Part shown: in pieces, positions 1 to 8,096 of the stretch
Layout of the letters: every line of letters starts with the position of its first letter
How positions within the stretch are numbered: position 1 is the stretch's first letter
DNA from: Singulisphaera sp. GP187
GTDB taxonomy: Bacteria; Planctomycetota; Phycisphaerae; Phycisphaerales; SM1A02
DNA length: 44,539 nucleotides
Direction of reading: 5' to 3'
Assembly (NCBI GenBank): GCA_945862215.1
Contig: CAMAXY010000017.1
Location: forward strand, 1-44,539
The notes under the pieces: model-generated
The model's database searches: none
Seen by the model: only the letters and a program-made list of their open reading frames with translations
Told to the model about the DNA's origin: nothing
Translations under genes and position numbers: made by a program

Positions 1-575
1 TTTGCACATGGCGCAGTGCACTGCCCAATTGCATGAAGCAGACAAGGACGGAACGATCGATTCGCTGGGTTGTCCGCACGAATGTCGAGTTCGCATGTGC
101 GGTACTGAAAGACGCGCTGCAAAATTTGCACCGCGTGACGCAGTGATCCGCCGCTCAGAAATGGACCGAAGATGCGCGCTCCCTGAAAGCGCGTGTCTTG
201 CGGATTGCGCGTCACAAAGACTCCTGGAAATTCGTCGCGCATGGTGATCGCGAGATATGGAAACGTTTTATCGTCAAGCAGCCGCTCGTTGAATCGCGGC
301 TGAAGATCTTTGACAAGGCGCGCTTCCATCAACAACGCCTCCCATTCGCTCTCGCAGATGATCACATCAAAGTCAACGATCAGAGCAAGCATGGGCTGTT
401 TGCGAGGCCCCAAGTCGGTGCTCAAAATGAAGTAGGAACTGACCCGATCAGGCAAATGGAGGGCTTTCCCAACATATAACACCCCCCCTTGCTCGTCTTT
501 CATGAGATAGACCCCAGACTCTGGCGGCAATCCACGAGCTTTTTTCAGCAATTGCGAAGTCAAATTGTTGACCAT
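1..575 (-). CDS. uvrC: UvrC, excinuclease ABC subunit C, N-terminal part (cut by window edge)
   Basis: Reading the minus strand from an ATG at 575 gives 191 uninterrupted codons to the window edge, so the gene continues to the left. UvrC is the nuclease that makes both incisions in UvrABC nucleotide excision repair. The GIY-YIG nuclease domain is clear: GVY at residue 23, YVGKA at 34-38, Arg44, then SEWEALLMEARLVK with Glu84, and PRFN with Asn96, matching the family's catalytic positions. Further on is RIFGPF and the UvrC Cys signature RPCLLHAIGQCTAPC. No frameshift was seen, including through a run of seven G's. An in-frame TTG at 584 sits 10 bases after GGAG and is an alternative start. The UvrB-binding, RNase H-like and HhH domains lie outside the window. 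Confidence 0.93.
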   Translation of the reverse strand, partial: MVNNLTSQLLKKARGLPPESGVYLMKDEQGGVLYVGKALHLPDRVSSYFILSTDLGPRKQPMLALIVDFDVIICESEWEALLMEARLVKDLQPRFNERLLDDKTFPYLAITMRDEFPGVFVTRNPQDTRFQGARIFGPFLSGGSLRHAVQILQRVFQYRTCELDIRADNPANRSFRPCLLHAIGQCTAPCA

Positions 576-685
576 TTTGTGCAATTCTAGATAACTCCGA
601 CCGTTGAGCCGATATACTTTGTCTAACGATTTTCTGTTTCTTACACCAACCCGAACACAAGTTCACAACCAAAGGAATCAACATT

Positions 686-973
686 ATGAAGCGTTTCGCA
701 ATCATTACTGGAAGCATTCTCCTCCTCTCACTCGCTGCATGCGCAAACACCGACACCACCACGGCTCCAGGAGCTGTCAGTGGCAAGTCATCTGCATGCT
801 GCAAGGACAACAAGGCAGCCACCTGCGACAAGGCAGCCACCTGCGACAAGACAGCTACACCAGCTGCAGCATCGCCAGGCGCAGTCAGTGGCGAAAAGAA
901 GTCGGGTTGCGGCGCGTGCCCAATGTCCGGCGCAGCCACAGGTTGCCCAATGTCTGGCAAGACCAACGGCTGA
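686..973 (+). CDS. small Cys-rich lipoprotein with internal repeats
   Basis: A 95-residue protein of no family I recognise. It begins with a lipoprotein signal peptide (MKRF, hydrophobic core, lipobox LAAC, lipidated Cys at residue 19), so it is probably membrane-anchored in the periplasm. The mature part is built of short repeats: PGAVSG occurs twice, AATCDK twice (encoded by a perfect 18-bp duplication at 812-847) and CPMSG twice. Seven further Cys residues, including CC and CGAC, suggest metal binding or a redox role, which is inference only. AAAGGA lies about nine bases before the ATG. A strong hairpin follows 25 bases after the stop, so it is probably a single-gene unit. Confidence 0.8.
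   Translation: MKRFAIITGSILLLSLAACANTDTTTAPGAVSGKSSACCKDNKAATCDKAATCDKTATPAAASPGAVSGEKKSGCGACPMSGAATGCPMSGKTNG
812..847 (+). repeat. perfect 18-bp tandem duplication inside the Cys-rich lipoprotein gene
   Basis: Two identical 18-bp copies (812-829 and 830-847) each encode KAATCD, and a diverged third start follows at 848. The period keeps the reading frame, so the duplication adds one Cys-containing hexapeptide. Confidence 0.85.
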
Positions 974-997
974 TTTCGATAATCACCGAGATTGAAT

Positions 998-1036
998 GAA
1001 ACCGCAGAGCCCGATCAATCGGGTTCTGCGGTTTTC
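998..1036 (+). terminator. rho-independent terminator after the Cys-rich lipoprotein gene
   Basis: A 14-bp stem pairs 1002-1015 with 1018-1031, with one G-U pair and a very tight loop. It is extended by A's on the left (999-1001) pairing with the T run at 1032-1035. The GC-rich arm followed by TTTT and its place just after the stop at 973 fit an intrinsic terminator. The A-rich left side means it could also work for transcripts from the other strand. It ends 43 bases before the pyrC start, so pyrC probably has its own promoter. Confidence 0.8.
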
Positions 1037-1078
1037 ATTTGGTCTTCACGAACCAAGATTCGCTATTATGAAATCACC

Positions 1079-2434
1079 GTGAATAACACCTTTCTTCTTC
1101 GTGGAGGTCGGGTCATCGATCCTGCGAGTGGCTTTGATGCCACAGCTGACGTGTTGATTTCAGCTGGTGTGATCTGCGAAATCTCAAAGAAACCTGGAAA
1201 ACTTTCTGCGTCAGCAGGCGGTACGTTGATCGAATGCGAAGGCCGCTTGGTTGTTCCAGGATTGATTGATCCGCATGTTCATCTTCGAGAACCTGGAGCA
1301 GAGCACAAAGAGACAATCGCAACTGGAGCCGCAGCAGCTGTTGCAGGCGGATTTACCAGCGTGTGCTGCATGCCGAACACGACCCCGACCATCGACCTTC
1401 CAAGCACCGTTGAATTCGTGCAGATGCGAGCCGCAGCAAGTCGAAAGGCGCGTGTCTTTGTTGCAGGTGCTGCCACGGTTGGACGCGCTGGAGAACAACT
1501 CGCGCCAATGGGAGCGATGTCGCAAGTCGGCGCAGTCGCATTCACCGATGACGGTGACTGCATCGCAAGTGCGGGGATGATGGGAAAAGTTCTCGCAGTG
1601 TGTGCATCGCTGGACAAAGTGTTTATGCAGCACTGCCAAGATCCCACGTTGACGATGGGTGGAGTGATGAATTCTGGGGTGATCAGCGCGCGACTTGGAC
1701 TCGGCGGATGGCCTGCAGTCGCAGAAGAAGTCATTATTGAAAGAGATATTCGCTTAAACCGTGGGCATCGCTGTCGCTATCACGTGCAGCACATGACGAC
1801 TTGCGGTGGAGTGGACATTGTTCGACGCGCACGTGCGGATGGACAGCGCGTGACTGCAGAAGCATCGCCGCATCATCTGTTGTTGACTGAAGAAGCTTGT
1901 AATAATTATAACACGCAAGCCAAGGTCAATCCCCCGCTGCGAACCGACGAAGACATTCGTGCATTGATCGAAGGAATCGTGGATGGAACGATCACTGTGC
2001 TTGCAACTGATCATGCGCCGCATGCATCTGCGGAAAAAGCCCGCGATTTTACTGCTGCACCATTTGGAATGATCGGATTGGAATGCGCTTTTGCGCTCTA
2101 TGCCAAGGCACTCGTTGAGAGTGGCGCGATTGATTGGCCGCGACTGATTGCGCTGCTGACGATCGAGCCTGCGCGACTCTTGGGAATTGATTCCATCGGA
2201 CATGGCCAAATTGCGCAGGGCATCCCGGCGGATGTGACGGTGATCGATACCAACGCAACATGGAAGATCGATTCGGAAACTTTCCAATCGAAGAGTCGCA
2301 ATTGCCCCTTCGATGGTTGGCAAGTTCGAGGGCGAGCAACAGATGTCTTTGTCGCTGGGCGACATGTCCTCATAGGTGGCGCATTGCCAGCGACTCCAAC
2401 AATCACTGCACACGCAAGCTTTAATGTCCTTTGA
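1079..2434 (+). CDS. pyrC: dihydroorotase (class I type)
   Basis: Dihydroorotase closes carbamoyl-aspartate to dihydroorotate in pyrimidine synthesis. The GTG at 1079 is chosen because translation then starts right at the family's N-terminus (NNTFLLRGGRVIDP). The open frame further upstream runs through the terminator hairpin. From this start the metal ligands are all present: HVH (His66, His68), Asp158 in FTDDGD, His185 in MQHCQ, His238 in YHVQH and Asp311 in ATDHAPH. The SPHHL motif and CMPNT are also present. At 451 residues it is slightly longer than usual. The start overlaps the TGA of a four-codon mini-ORF (ATG at 1068). The stop overlaps the next gene by 11 bases, so the two are likely co-translated. 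Confidence 0.93.
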   Translation: MNNTFLLRGGRVIDPASGFDATADVLISAGVICEISKKPGKLSASAGGTLIECEGRLVVPGLIDPHVHLREPGAEHKETIATGAAAAVAGGFTSVCCMPNTTPTIDLPSTVEFVQMRAAASRKARVFVAGAATVGRAGEQLAPMGAMSQVGAVAFTDDGDCIASAGMMGKVLAVCASLDKVFMQHCQDPTLTMGGVMNSGVISARLGLGGWPAVAEEVIIERDIRLNRGHRCRYHVQHMTTCGGVDIVRRARADGQRVTAEASPHHLLLTEEACNNYNTQAKVNPPLRTDEDIRALIEGIVDGTITVLATDHAPHASAEKARDFTAAPFGMIGLECAFALYAKALVESGAIDWPRLIALLTIEPARLLGIDSIGHGQIAQGIPADVTVIDTNATWKIDSETFQSKSRNCPFDGWQVRGRATDVFVAGRHVLIGGALPATPTITAHASFNVL

Positions 2435-3911
2435 TCTCGCTCAACTTCAAGCGACCCACCGCGGCGCAGCACAGTCACTCCACCGTGACCATGTCAACCC
2501 GAAGTGGATGCAGGCTCTGAAACTGATTGGATTCGACCAAGAATATGTACGTGCGGAGTCGCAATATCTCTGGGATGCAAATGGAAATCGCTATCTCGAC
2601 ATGATCGGTGGATATGCGGTTTGCAATGTGGGGCGCAACCATCCTGTGATTCGAAAAGCGCTCACAGATTTTCTTGCATCACAAACTCCTTCGATGGTTC
2701 AGTTCGACGCGTCGATTCTTCCCGGTTTGCTGGCGCGGCAGTTGAAAGGTCGCGTTGGAAGGGATTTGGATCGAGTGTTTTTCACCAACTCAGGAACGGA
2801 AGGCATCGAAGCGGCAATTAAGTTTTCGCGCTGTGCAACTGGAAGACCCACAATGCTCTATGAAAAAGGCGCATTCCACGGACTTTCGACTGGTGCGCTG
2901 GCGATGAATGGATGCGAAAGTTTCCGTAGTGGGTTTGAACCGCATCCAAAAGATTTTCGCGCCCTGCCCTTCAATGATTTAGTTTCTCTCGAACGAGAAC
3001 TTGCCAGTGGGGATGTTGCAGGATTCGTCGTCGAACCAATTCAGGGAAAGGGAGTCAATGTGCACTCGTATGGTTTCCTTGCCGAGGCTTCCGCTCTCTG
3101 CCATCGACATGGTGCGCTCTTTGTTGTGGATGAAGTTCAGACCGGCGTTGGGCGAACAGGATCTTTCCTCGCGATCGATCAAGAAGGTGCTGTTGAACCT
3201 GACATCGTCGTGCTGAGCAAGGGACTTTCTGGCGGCTATGTTCCAGTTGGTGCGGTGATGACGAAGACTGTCGTCTGGGACAAGGTCTTTTCTCGTCTTG
3301 ATCGTGCGATTGTGCATTCTTCGACTTTTCATATGAGCGGACTTGCGATGGTTGCTGGCCTTGCGACTCTGAGCGTTTTAGAAGATGAGCGACTAGGGGA
3401 AAATGCGACACAAATGGGCGCACTCTTGCGCAATGGGCTCGAGGCAATGAAGCCAAGATTCGAGTTCATCGGTGCGATTCGACAGCGCGGGCTGATGATC
3501 GGAATCGAATTTGCAAAGCCCAGTAGTCTGACATTACGAATGGCGTGGCGAATGATTCATGCCCTCGACGACAATCTATTCACACAAGCGGTGACGATTC
3601 CATTGATGCAGGATCATCGAATTCTTTCGCAAGTCGCTGGGCATGCGATTCCTGTGCTCAAGTTGACTCCTCCATTAACGATCTCTTCGGATGATGTCAC
3701 TGATTTTCTTGGTGCTTTTGAGAAGATAATGCTTGGGATCCACCGCTTTCCTGGACCTGCGTGGGATGCACTGAGGCGAATTGCGCTCAACTCTCTTCGG
3801 CCAAATATTGCTGCACCGAAAATTGCACAAGAATTGGATGTACATCAGGCAGCGTCGGAGTGGCTTGGTGAAAGCGGCACAACTGATCAGCGAACAGACT
3901 CTCGAAAATGA
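2424..3911 (+). CDS. class III PLP-dependent aminotransferase (ornithine/acetylornithine or HpnO type)
   Basis: A fold-type I aminotransferase of 495 residues. The start ATG at 2424 lies inside the end of pyrC and is followed directly by sensible protein (MSFDLAQLQA). PLP-site features are FTNSGTEGIEAAIK near 120-133, VVDEVQTGVGRTG with Asp236, and VVLSKGLSGGYVPVGAV with the Schiff-base Lys266. STFHMSGLAM carries the conserved Thr after the lysine. The C-terminus is roughly 60 residues longer than ornithine aminotransferase. Class III members cannot be assigned a substrate by eye. An RND transporter resembling HpnN follows, and squalene genes lie 17 kb away. The hopanoid side-chain aminotransferase HpnO is therefore a real alternative to amino-acid metabolism. 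Confidence 0.85.
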   Translation: MSFDLAQLQATHRGAAQSLHRDHVNPKWMQALKLIGFDQEYVRAESQYLWDANGNRYLDMIGGYAVCNVGRNHPVIRKALTDFLASQTPSMVQFDASILPGLLARQLKGRVGRDLDRVFFTNSGTEGIEAAIKFSRCATGRPTMLYEKGAFHGLSTGALAMNGCESFRSGFEPHPKDFRALPFNDLVSLERELASGDVAGFVVEPIQGKGVNVHSYGFLAEASALCHRHGALFVVDEVQTGVGRTGSFLAIDQEGAVEPDIVVLSKGLSGGYVPVGAVMTKTVVWDKVFSRLDRAIVHSSTFHMSGLAMVAGLATLSVLEDERLGENATQMGALLRNGLEAMKPRFEFIGAIRQRGLMIGIEFAKPSSLTLRMAWRMIHALDDNLFTQAVTIPLMQDHRILSQVAGHAIPVLKLTPPLTISSDDVTDFLGAFEKIMLGIHRFPGPAWDALRRIALNSLRPNIAAPKIAQELDVHQAASEWLGESGTTDQRTDSRK

Positions 3912-3923
3912 TCATGAGCCCTC

Positions 3924-6647
3924 ATGCATAACGGTTCGCTCGATACCCAAACGGCATATCCAAACTGGCGAACGCGAATCATCGCGTCGCTGACCAACTT
4001 CGTGACTCGTGCGCCCAAGACCGTAGTGATTTGCGCGGTGCTCCTTTCGTTGATCAGTGCGTGGTATGCGGCCAAGAATCTCACGCTTGATGCAAACACC
4101 GATTCACTCATCAGCCCAGACCGCGCATTTATGCAGAAATACACTGCATATTGCAAGGAATTTGGCGACCTTGAATATCTCTATGTCGCTGTCGATGCCA
4201 AAGGAAATCCCGCAGCCGCAAAGGCCGCAGTGGACGAACTGAAGCTGGGACTTGAATCTCTTGCGGACCTTCCAGGGGTCTATGCGCGCATCGATGGAGA
4301 TGAACAGTGGCGACTCGCGCCTCGTGCGATGAGTACGACAGAGTTAAAATCGCTTCTCATCGCATCTGATGGATTTCAGCCGCTGCTCGCCACTGCGGAG
4401 ACAACTGCGAATGCATTCACGGTGCTCAGCGCCGCCGATGAACGCTTACAAAGGCTCATGAGCAACGGTCTTTCGATGAGTGTTGAAGAGCGCCAACGAA
4501 TCGGTGCTGGAGCAGCGCTCTTGATGAGTGCCGTCTCTGCACAACCAGACGATGGATTTGCATTCGCCCACGAACGCAAAAGTGAATATCTGGTTTCGTC
4601 GAGTGGGAATATGTTTTTCATTGAGATTCTCCCGCAGAAAGATTTCTCTGGGTTGGGAACCATCGAACCCGTCTTAGCAAAGATACGTGCCGTCATTTCC
4701 CAAGTGCAATCCCATTCGCCTGCAGTCGATATTGGGCTGACTGGAAAGCCTGTTCTGCAAGCGGACGAACTGCTGACAACAAATCAAGATATGACACGCG
4801 GAACGTTCATCGCAGCAATTCTTGTGGTGATCTTCACAATGTGGACATTTGGAAGTCTTGTGCGTCCAATTCTGGCATGCATCGTTCTTGCGATGACCTT
4901 TGCGTGCACTTATGGCACCGCCACGCTGCTCGTCGGTCGATTGAATTTGCTCAGCCTCGTCTTCATGTTGGTTCTGGTCAGCGCGGGAGTGGATTATGGA
5001 ATTCACACAATTGCGCGTTACACAGAGTTTCGCAGCAAACTTGGCACTTTTCAAGCAATGCGTTCTGGGATAGAGGCCAACACGATTCCCACCTGGGTGG
5101 GCGCACTCACCAGCGCAATCGTGTTCTTTATTGCTCTTGGTACAGAATTTGGAGGCTTGCAGGAACTTGGGATCATTGCTGGAAGTGGACTTGTTATCTG
5201 CGCATTGATGATGACGACTGTGCTGCCTGCGCTCATAATTCTGGTGGATGGTTGGCGTGAGAATCGTGCGAAGGATTGCGGCGTTTCTGAAAGTGTCATT
5301 TCACTACCTGCAGATGTACAGCCATCAAACCCATCGCGGAAAAGGTCAACGCGAATTCTCATCGGCTGTGGAATTGCGACGATCGCTCTTTGCTCTTTGA
5401 TTCCACAGATGAGATTCGAAAGCAACCTGCTGAAACTGCAGGCAGATGGGTTGGAATCTATCCAATGGGAACACCGAATTCTCGAAGACTCATTGAGTGC
5501 CTCATGGTTCGGCGCTGTGATTTGCAGAACTGAAGCGCAGGTCACAAGCACAGTGGAACGTGCGCGTGCGCAACCGCTTGTTGCCGAAGTTCGCAGCGTG
5601 CTGGATTTGGTTCAGCCCGACAGTGCGGAGAGAATCAAACTTCGCGCAGAATTGGCAACGGCGCTTTTACCCGACAAAGCAGCGGCCGTTGAAGGTTCTT
5701 TGAAAGCGACTCCTGTCCAACAACAAGAACTGACTGGCGCTTTCGTTGAGAGTGTTCGCAAGCGATTGGGGCAAATGCTCGCGCTTGCTTCACTACAAGC
5801 AAAGCCCGAAGAAATTGCACCTCTACGAAAAATCGCGGAAGCACTCACCCAACTTGAGCGAAAGTTGAACGATCCACAGCTGCGAGTAGTCGCACAGACG
5901 CAAGCCCAAAAGATGGTCGAGCACACTGGAAACGCACTGAAACAAATGGGAGTGGGGGCAAATGCGGGATTAAGAGAGAGTTTGCCGCTTGCCGTGCGTG
6001 CTCGATTTGTCTCACCGGAAGGCGGATTGCTTGTGTCGATTTTTCCAAAAATAGATCTCTGGGAATTCGCACCGCTTGAATCATTTGTGAAAACACTTCG
6101 CACGATCGACCCCGATGCGACGGGAGCGCCGATGACAGTCTTCGAGTCGATCGTCGACATGAGAGAGGCGTTCATACTTATGTCCACTTGGTCTGTTCTT
6201 GCAATAACGCTCCTCGTCTGGATCGATTTGCGATCTGTCGTATCAACAGCGACATGCATGGCATGCCTATTTATCGGCATGAGTTGGACCTTCGGACTGC
6301 TCGGATTGTTTGGGGTCTCGCTGAACCTTGCGAACTTCTTCAGTGTTCCGATGCTGCTTGGATTCGGTATTGATAGTTGCGTCCATGTCATGCACCGAGC
6401 ACGCGAGCAGGGAAATTCGTATGCGTTTGGATGGACAATGCGCGCAGTGATTCTCAGCGCGGTGACCACTGCAGTCGGTTTCGGAACATTGCTTTTTGCG
6501 TCACATCGCGGACTTCAAAGCCTGGGATTAATCATGTTTGTCGGCAGCTTTTCCTGCCTCATTTGCGCAGTGACTTTGCTGCCAGCGGCGCTCAGAATTT
6601 TCCCAAGATTGACTGGTTCTGATGGGGAAAAAGCAAGAAAGGTCTGA
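3924..6647 (+). CDS. MMPL/RND-family transporter, HpnN-like
   Basis: A 907-residue inner-membrane protein with the duplicated RND layout. It has one membrane helix near residues 33-51, a large periplasmic loop, a block of five helices at about 290-440, a second lone helix near 475-490, a second loop, and a second helix block at about 750-900. The sequence NTDSLISPD just after the first helix resembles the start of the first periplasmic loop in HpnN, the transporter that moves hopanoids to the outer membrane. VDYGIHTIARYTE and GIDSCVHVMHRARE are the matching intramembrane motifs of the two halves. It starts 12 bases after the aminotransferase stop, so the two are probably in one operon. Assignment to MMPL is firm; hopanoid as the substrate is inference. 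Confidence 0.85.
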   Translation: MHNGSLDTQTAYPNWRTRIIASLTNFVTRAPKTVVICAVLLSLISAWYAAKNLTLDANTDSLISPDRAFMQKYTAYCKEFGDLEYLYVAVDAKGNPAAAKAAVDELKLGLESLADLPGVYARIDGDEQWRLAPRAMSTTELKSLLIASDGFQPLLATAETTANAFTVLSAADERLQRLMSNGLSMSVEERQRIGAGAALLMSAVSAQPDDGFAFAHERKSEYLVSSSGNMFFIEILPQKDFSGLGTIEPVLAKIRAVISQVQSHSPAVDIGLTGKPVLQADELLTTNQDMTRGTFIAAILVVIFTMWTFGSLVRPILACIVLAMTFACTYGTATLLVGRLNLLSLVFMLVLVSAGVDYGIHTIARYTEFRSKLGTFQAMRSGIEANTIPTWVGALTSAIVFFIALGTEFGGLQELGIIAGSGLVICALMMTTVLPALIILVDGWRENRAKDCGVSESVISLPADVQPSNPSRKRSTRILIGCGIATIALCSLIPQMRFESNLLKLQADGLESIQWEHRILEDSLSASWFGAVICRTEAQVTSTVERARAQPLVAEVRSVLDLVQPDSAERIKLRAELATALLPDKAAAVEGSLKATPVQQQELTGAFVESVRKRLGQMLALASLQAKPEEIAPLRKIAEALTQLERKLNDPQLRVVAQTQAQKMVEHTGNALKQMGVGANAGLRESLPLAVRARFVSPEGGLLVSIFPKIDLWEFAPLESFVKTLRTIDPDATGAPMTVFESIVDMREAFILMSTWSVLAITLLVWIDLRSVVSTATCMACLFIGMSWTFGLLGLFGVSLNLANFFSVPMLLGFGIDSCVHVMHRAREQGNSYAFGWTMRAVILSAVTTAVGFGTLLFASHRGLQSLGLIMFVGSFSCLICAVTLLPAALRIFPRLTGSDGEKARKV

Positions 6648-6657
6648 GAATGCCAAT

Positions 6658-7062
6658 TTAGTTCGGCGCTGCAACGACCGTGACGGTGTAACCAAGCGAT
6701 CGAATTGCGGACTCCACCTTTGCGGCAAGTTCAGGGCTGGAAATTTTTATCTGAGCCGAATGCTTTTCGAGTGAAACCTGCGCGTCGCTGACGCCATCGA
6801 TCGACCTTGCTTCTGCATCGATCGCTTGGACACAACCATCGCAGTGCATCCCCTGCACATCCAAAAATAAAGTTGTTGTCGTCAATGAAATCGGGGTGAC
6901 TGCTTTCGCTGGATTCCCAACAGCATTCTGCGCGGACTCCTGCCCCGAATCCTGACAACACATTTTATCGCAGCCAGTGCAAGCGATGAAAGAAAAAATG
7001 GTGCTCGAACAAATGAAAGCATGAAGGAAACGGATGGAATTGCGAGAAGTGAATGAAAGCAT
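6658..7062 (-). CDS. exported heavy-metal-associated (HMA) domain protein, probable lipoprotein
   Basis: A 134-residue protein with a hydrophobic N-terminus ending in FSFIAC, which can serve as a lipobox, then a Cys cluster (ACTGCDKMCC). Residues 63-130 form an HMA/MerP-type ferredoxin-like fold with the metal-binding loop GMHCDGC and the strand pattern GVSDAQVSL and SLGYTVTV. It probably binds Cu, Hg or Zn at the outer side of the inner membrane. It is the last gene of a minus-strand operon after ribF and nrnA, starting 2 bases after the nrnA stop. It ends 10 bases from the convergent transporter gene, with no visible terminator between them. Confidence 0.82.
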   Translation of the reverse strand: MLSFTSRNSIRFLHAFICSSTIFSFIACTGCDKMCCQDSGQESAQNAVGNPAKAVTPISLTTTTLFLDVQGMHCDGCVQAIDAEARSIDGVSDAQVSLEKHSAQIKISSPELAAKVESAIRSLGYTVTVVAAPN

Positions 7063-7064
7063 GC

Positions 7065-8096
7065 TTAAACTCCAGTAAGAGAACCGATCGCCAATTCAAC
7101 GGTACGGCGCGCATCTGCCAAAGGCAACATCAATTTCGCACCCGCTGCCTGAGCATGTCCCCCGCCTCCAAATTGCGCTGCAAAATCGCTGACATTCACG
7201 CTTGGAGCACCTGATGGAGTGGGCTTGCTGCGAAAACTTGCCTTTGTAATTCCAGCGTGCGTTTCAGTCAACACGACAGACATTGCCACCGATCCAATTG
7301 TCAACGGAACATTCACAAGCCCACCAACGTCATCAGAATTTGCACCTGTTTGTGCAAAATCATCGTGAGAAAGAGCCATCACCGTCGCACGACCATTCAG
7401 ATGAAATGTCAATGATGAAAGTGCTCGGGCCATTGCAGCAAGACGAACTGGCCGTCCATTCTCGTCGAGCAATTGATATAGAGCCATCTTGTCTACGCCG
7501 TGTGAAAGCAAACGAGATGCGAGGGCAAAGACCGCAGCATCTGCACTTTGAAAACGGAACCAACCAGTATCAGTTGCCAGTCCAACAAAAATTGCTTCTG
7601 CAATCGAAAACTTTGCGCTCGCACCTACAGCGATGAGCGGCACGCCAAGTTCATCAATCAAGCGGACCACCAACTGCGTGGCTGATGCCATCGAGCAATC
7701 AACGACTCGATCCGATGCGATGTCGTCGCCGCGCGCATGATGATCAAGCCCGACAATTCGACCTGCCATCGATTTGAGCCAACCATCAAGCGGTTCAACC
7801 TGACTCCAAGCTCCAGTATCTACAAGTACGACAAGGTCGATTGCGGGATCTGGCGGCAAAACCGTCGCCAATTGAATTTCGCCCGGAACGGCAAGGGCTT
7901 GGATGTTTGGATCTACCACTCCGGTAAAAATTCCATCGACTCGCTTGCCCATCGAACGCAGTGCGCGTGTCATGGCGAGAATTGATCCCGCTGCATCTCC
8001 GTCAGGCTTGGCGTGACTGACGACCGCGATATGCGAAGCAGCCTGCAAACGCCGTGCAATTGAGGGCAAATCTGTTGTCGAGAGATAGGCGCTCAT
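7065..8096 (-). CDS. nrnA: DHH/DHHA1 phosphoesterase, NrnA-like nanoRNase/pAp phosphatase
   Basis: A 343-residue DHH-family hydrolase. NrnA degrades very short RNAs and pAp in bacteria lacking Orn. Motif I is SHAKPDGDAAGS, motif II is VVLVDTG, motif III is GLDHHA, a further Asp lies in ATDTGWF, and the C-terminal DHHA1 substrate motif is GGGGHAQAAG. All the manganese ligands expected in the family are present. The ATG at 8096 overlaps the ribF stop as ATGA and starts the protein at MSAYLST. A longer frame from 8114 adds only six residues. The same neighbourhood of nrnA-like and ribF genes is common next to translation genes in other bacteria (rbfA-truB), but those are not seen here. Confidence 0.88.
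   Translation of the reverse strand: MSAYLSTTDLPSIARRLQAASHIAVVSHAKPDGDAAGSILAMTRALRSMGKRVDGIFTGVVDPNIQALAVPGEIQLATVLPPDPAIDLVVLVDTGAWSQVEPLDGWLKSMAGRIVGLDHHARGDDIASDRVVDCSMASATQLVVRLIDELGVPLIAVGASAKFSIAEAIFVGLATDTGWFRFQSADAAVFALASRLLSHGVDKMALYQLLDENGRPVRLAAMARALSSLTFHLNGRATVMALSHDDFAQTGANSDDVGGLVNVPLTIGSVAMSVVLTETHAGITKASFRSKPTPSGAPSVNVSDFAAQFGGGGHAQAAGAKLMLPLADARRTVELAIGSLTGV

Noticed and set aside
448-966. 172-codon minus-strand frame as a gene
   Set aside because: It runs antisense to the Cys-rich lipoprotein gene and then overlaps the start of uvrC in another frame. Its sequence is arbitrary, while the overlapping UvrC frame shows clear catalytic motifs.
5612-6469. 285-codon minus-strand frame inside the HpnN-like gene
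   Set aside because: Antisense shadow of a well-supported transporter; low-complexity Ser/Arg-rich product with no recognisable domain.
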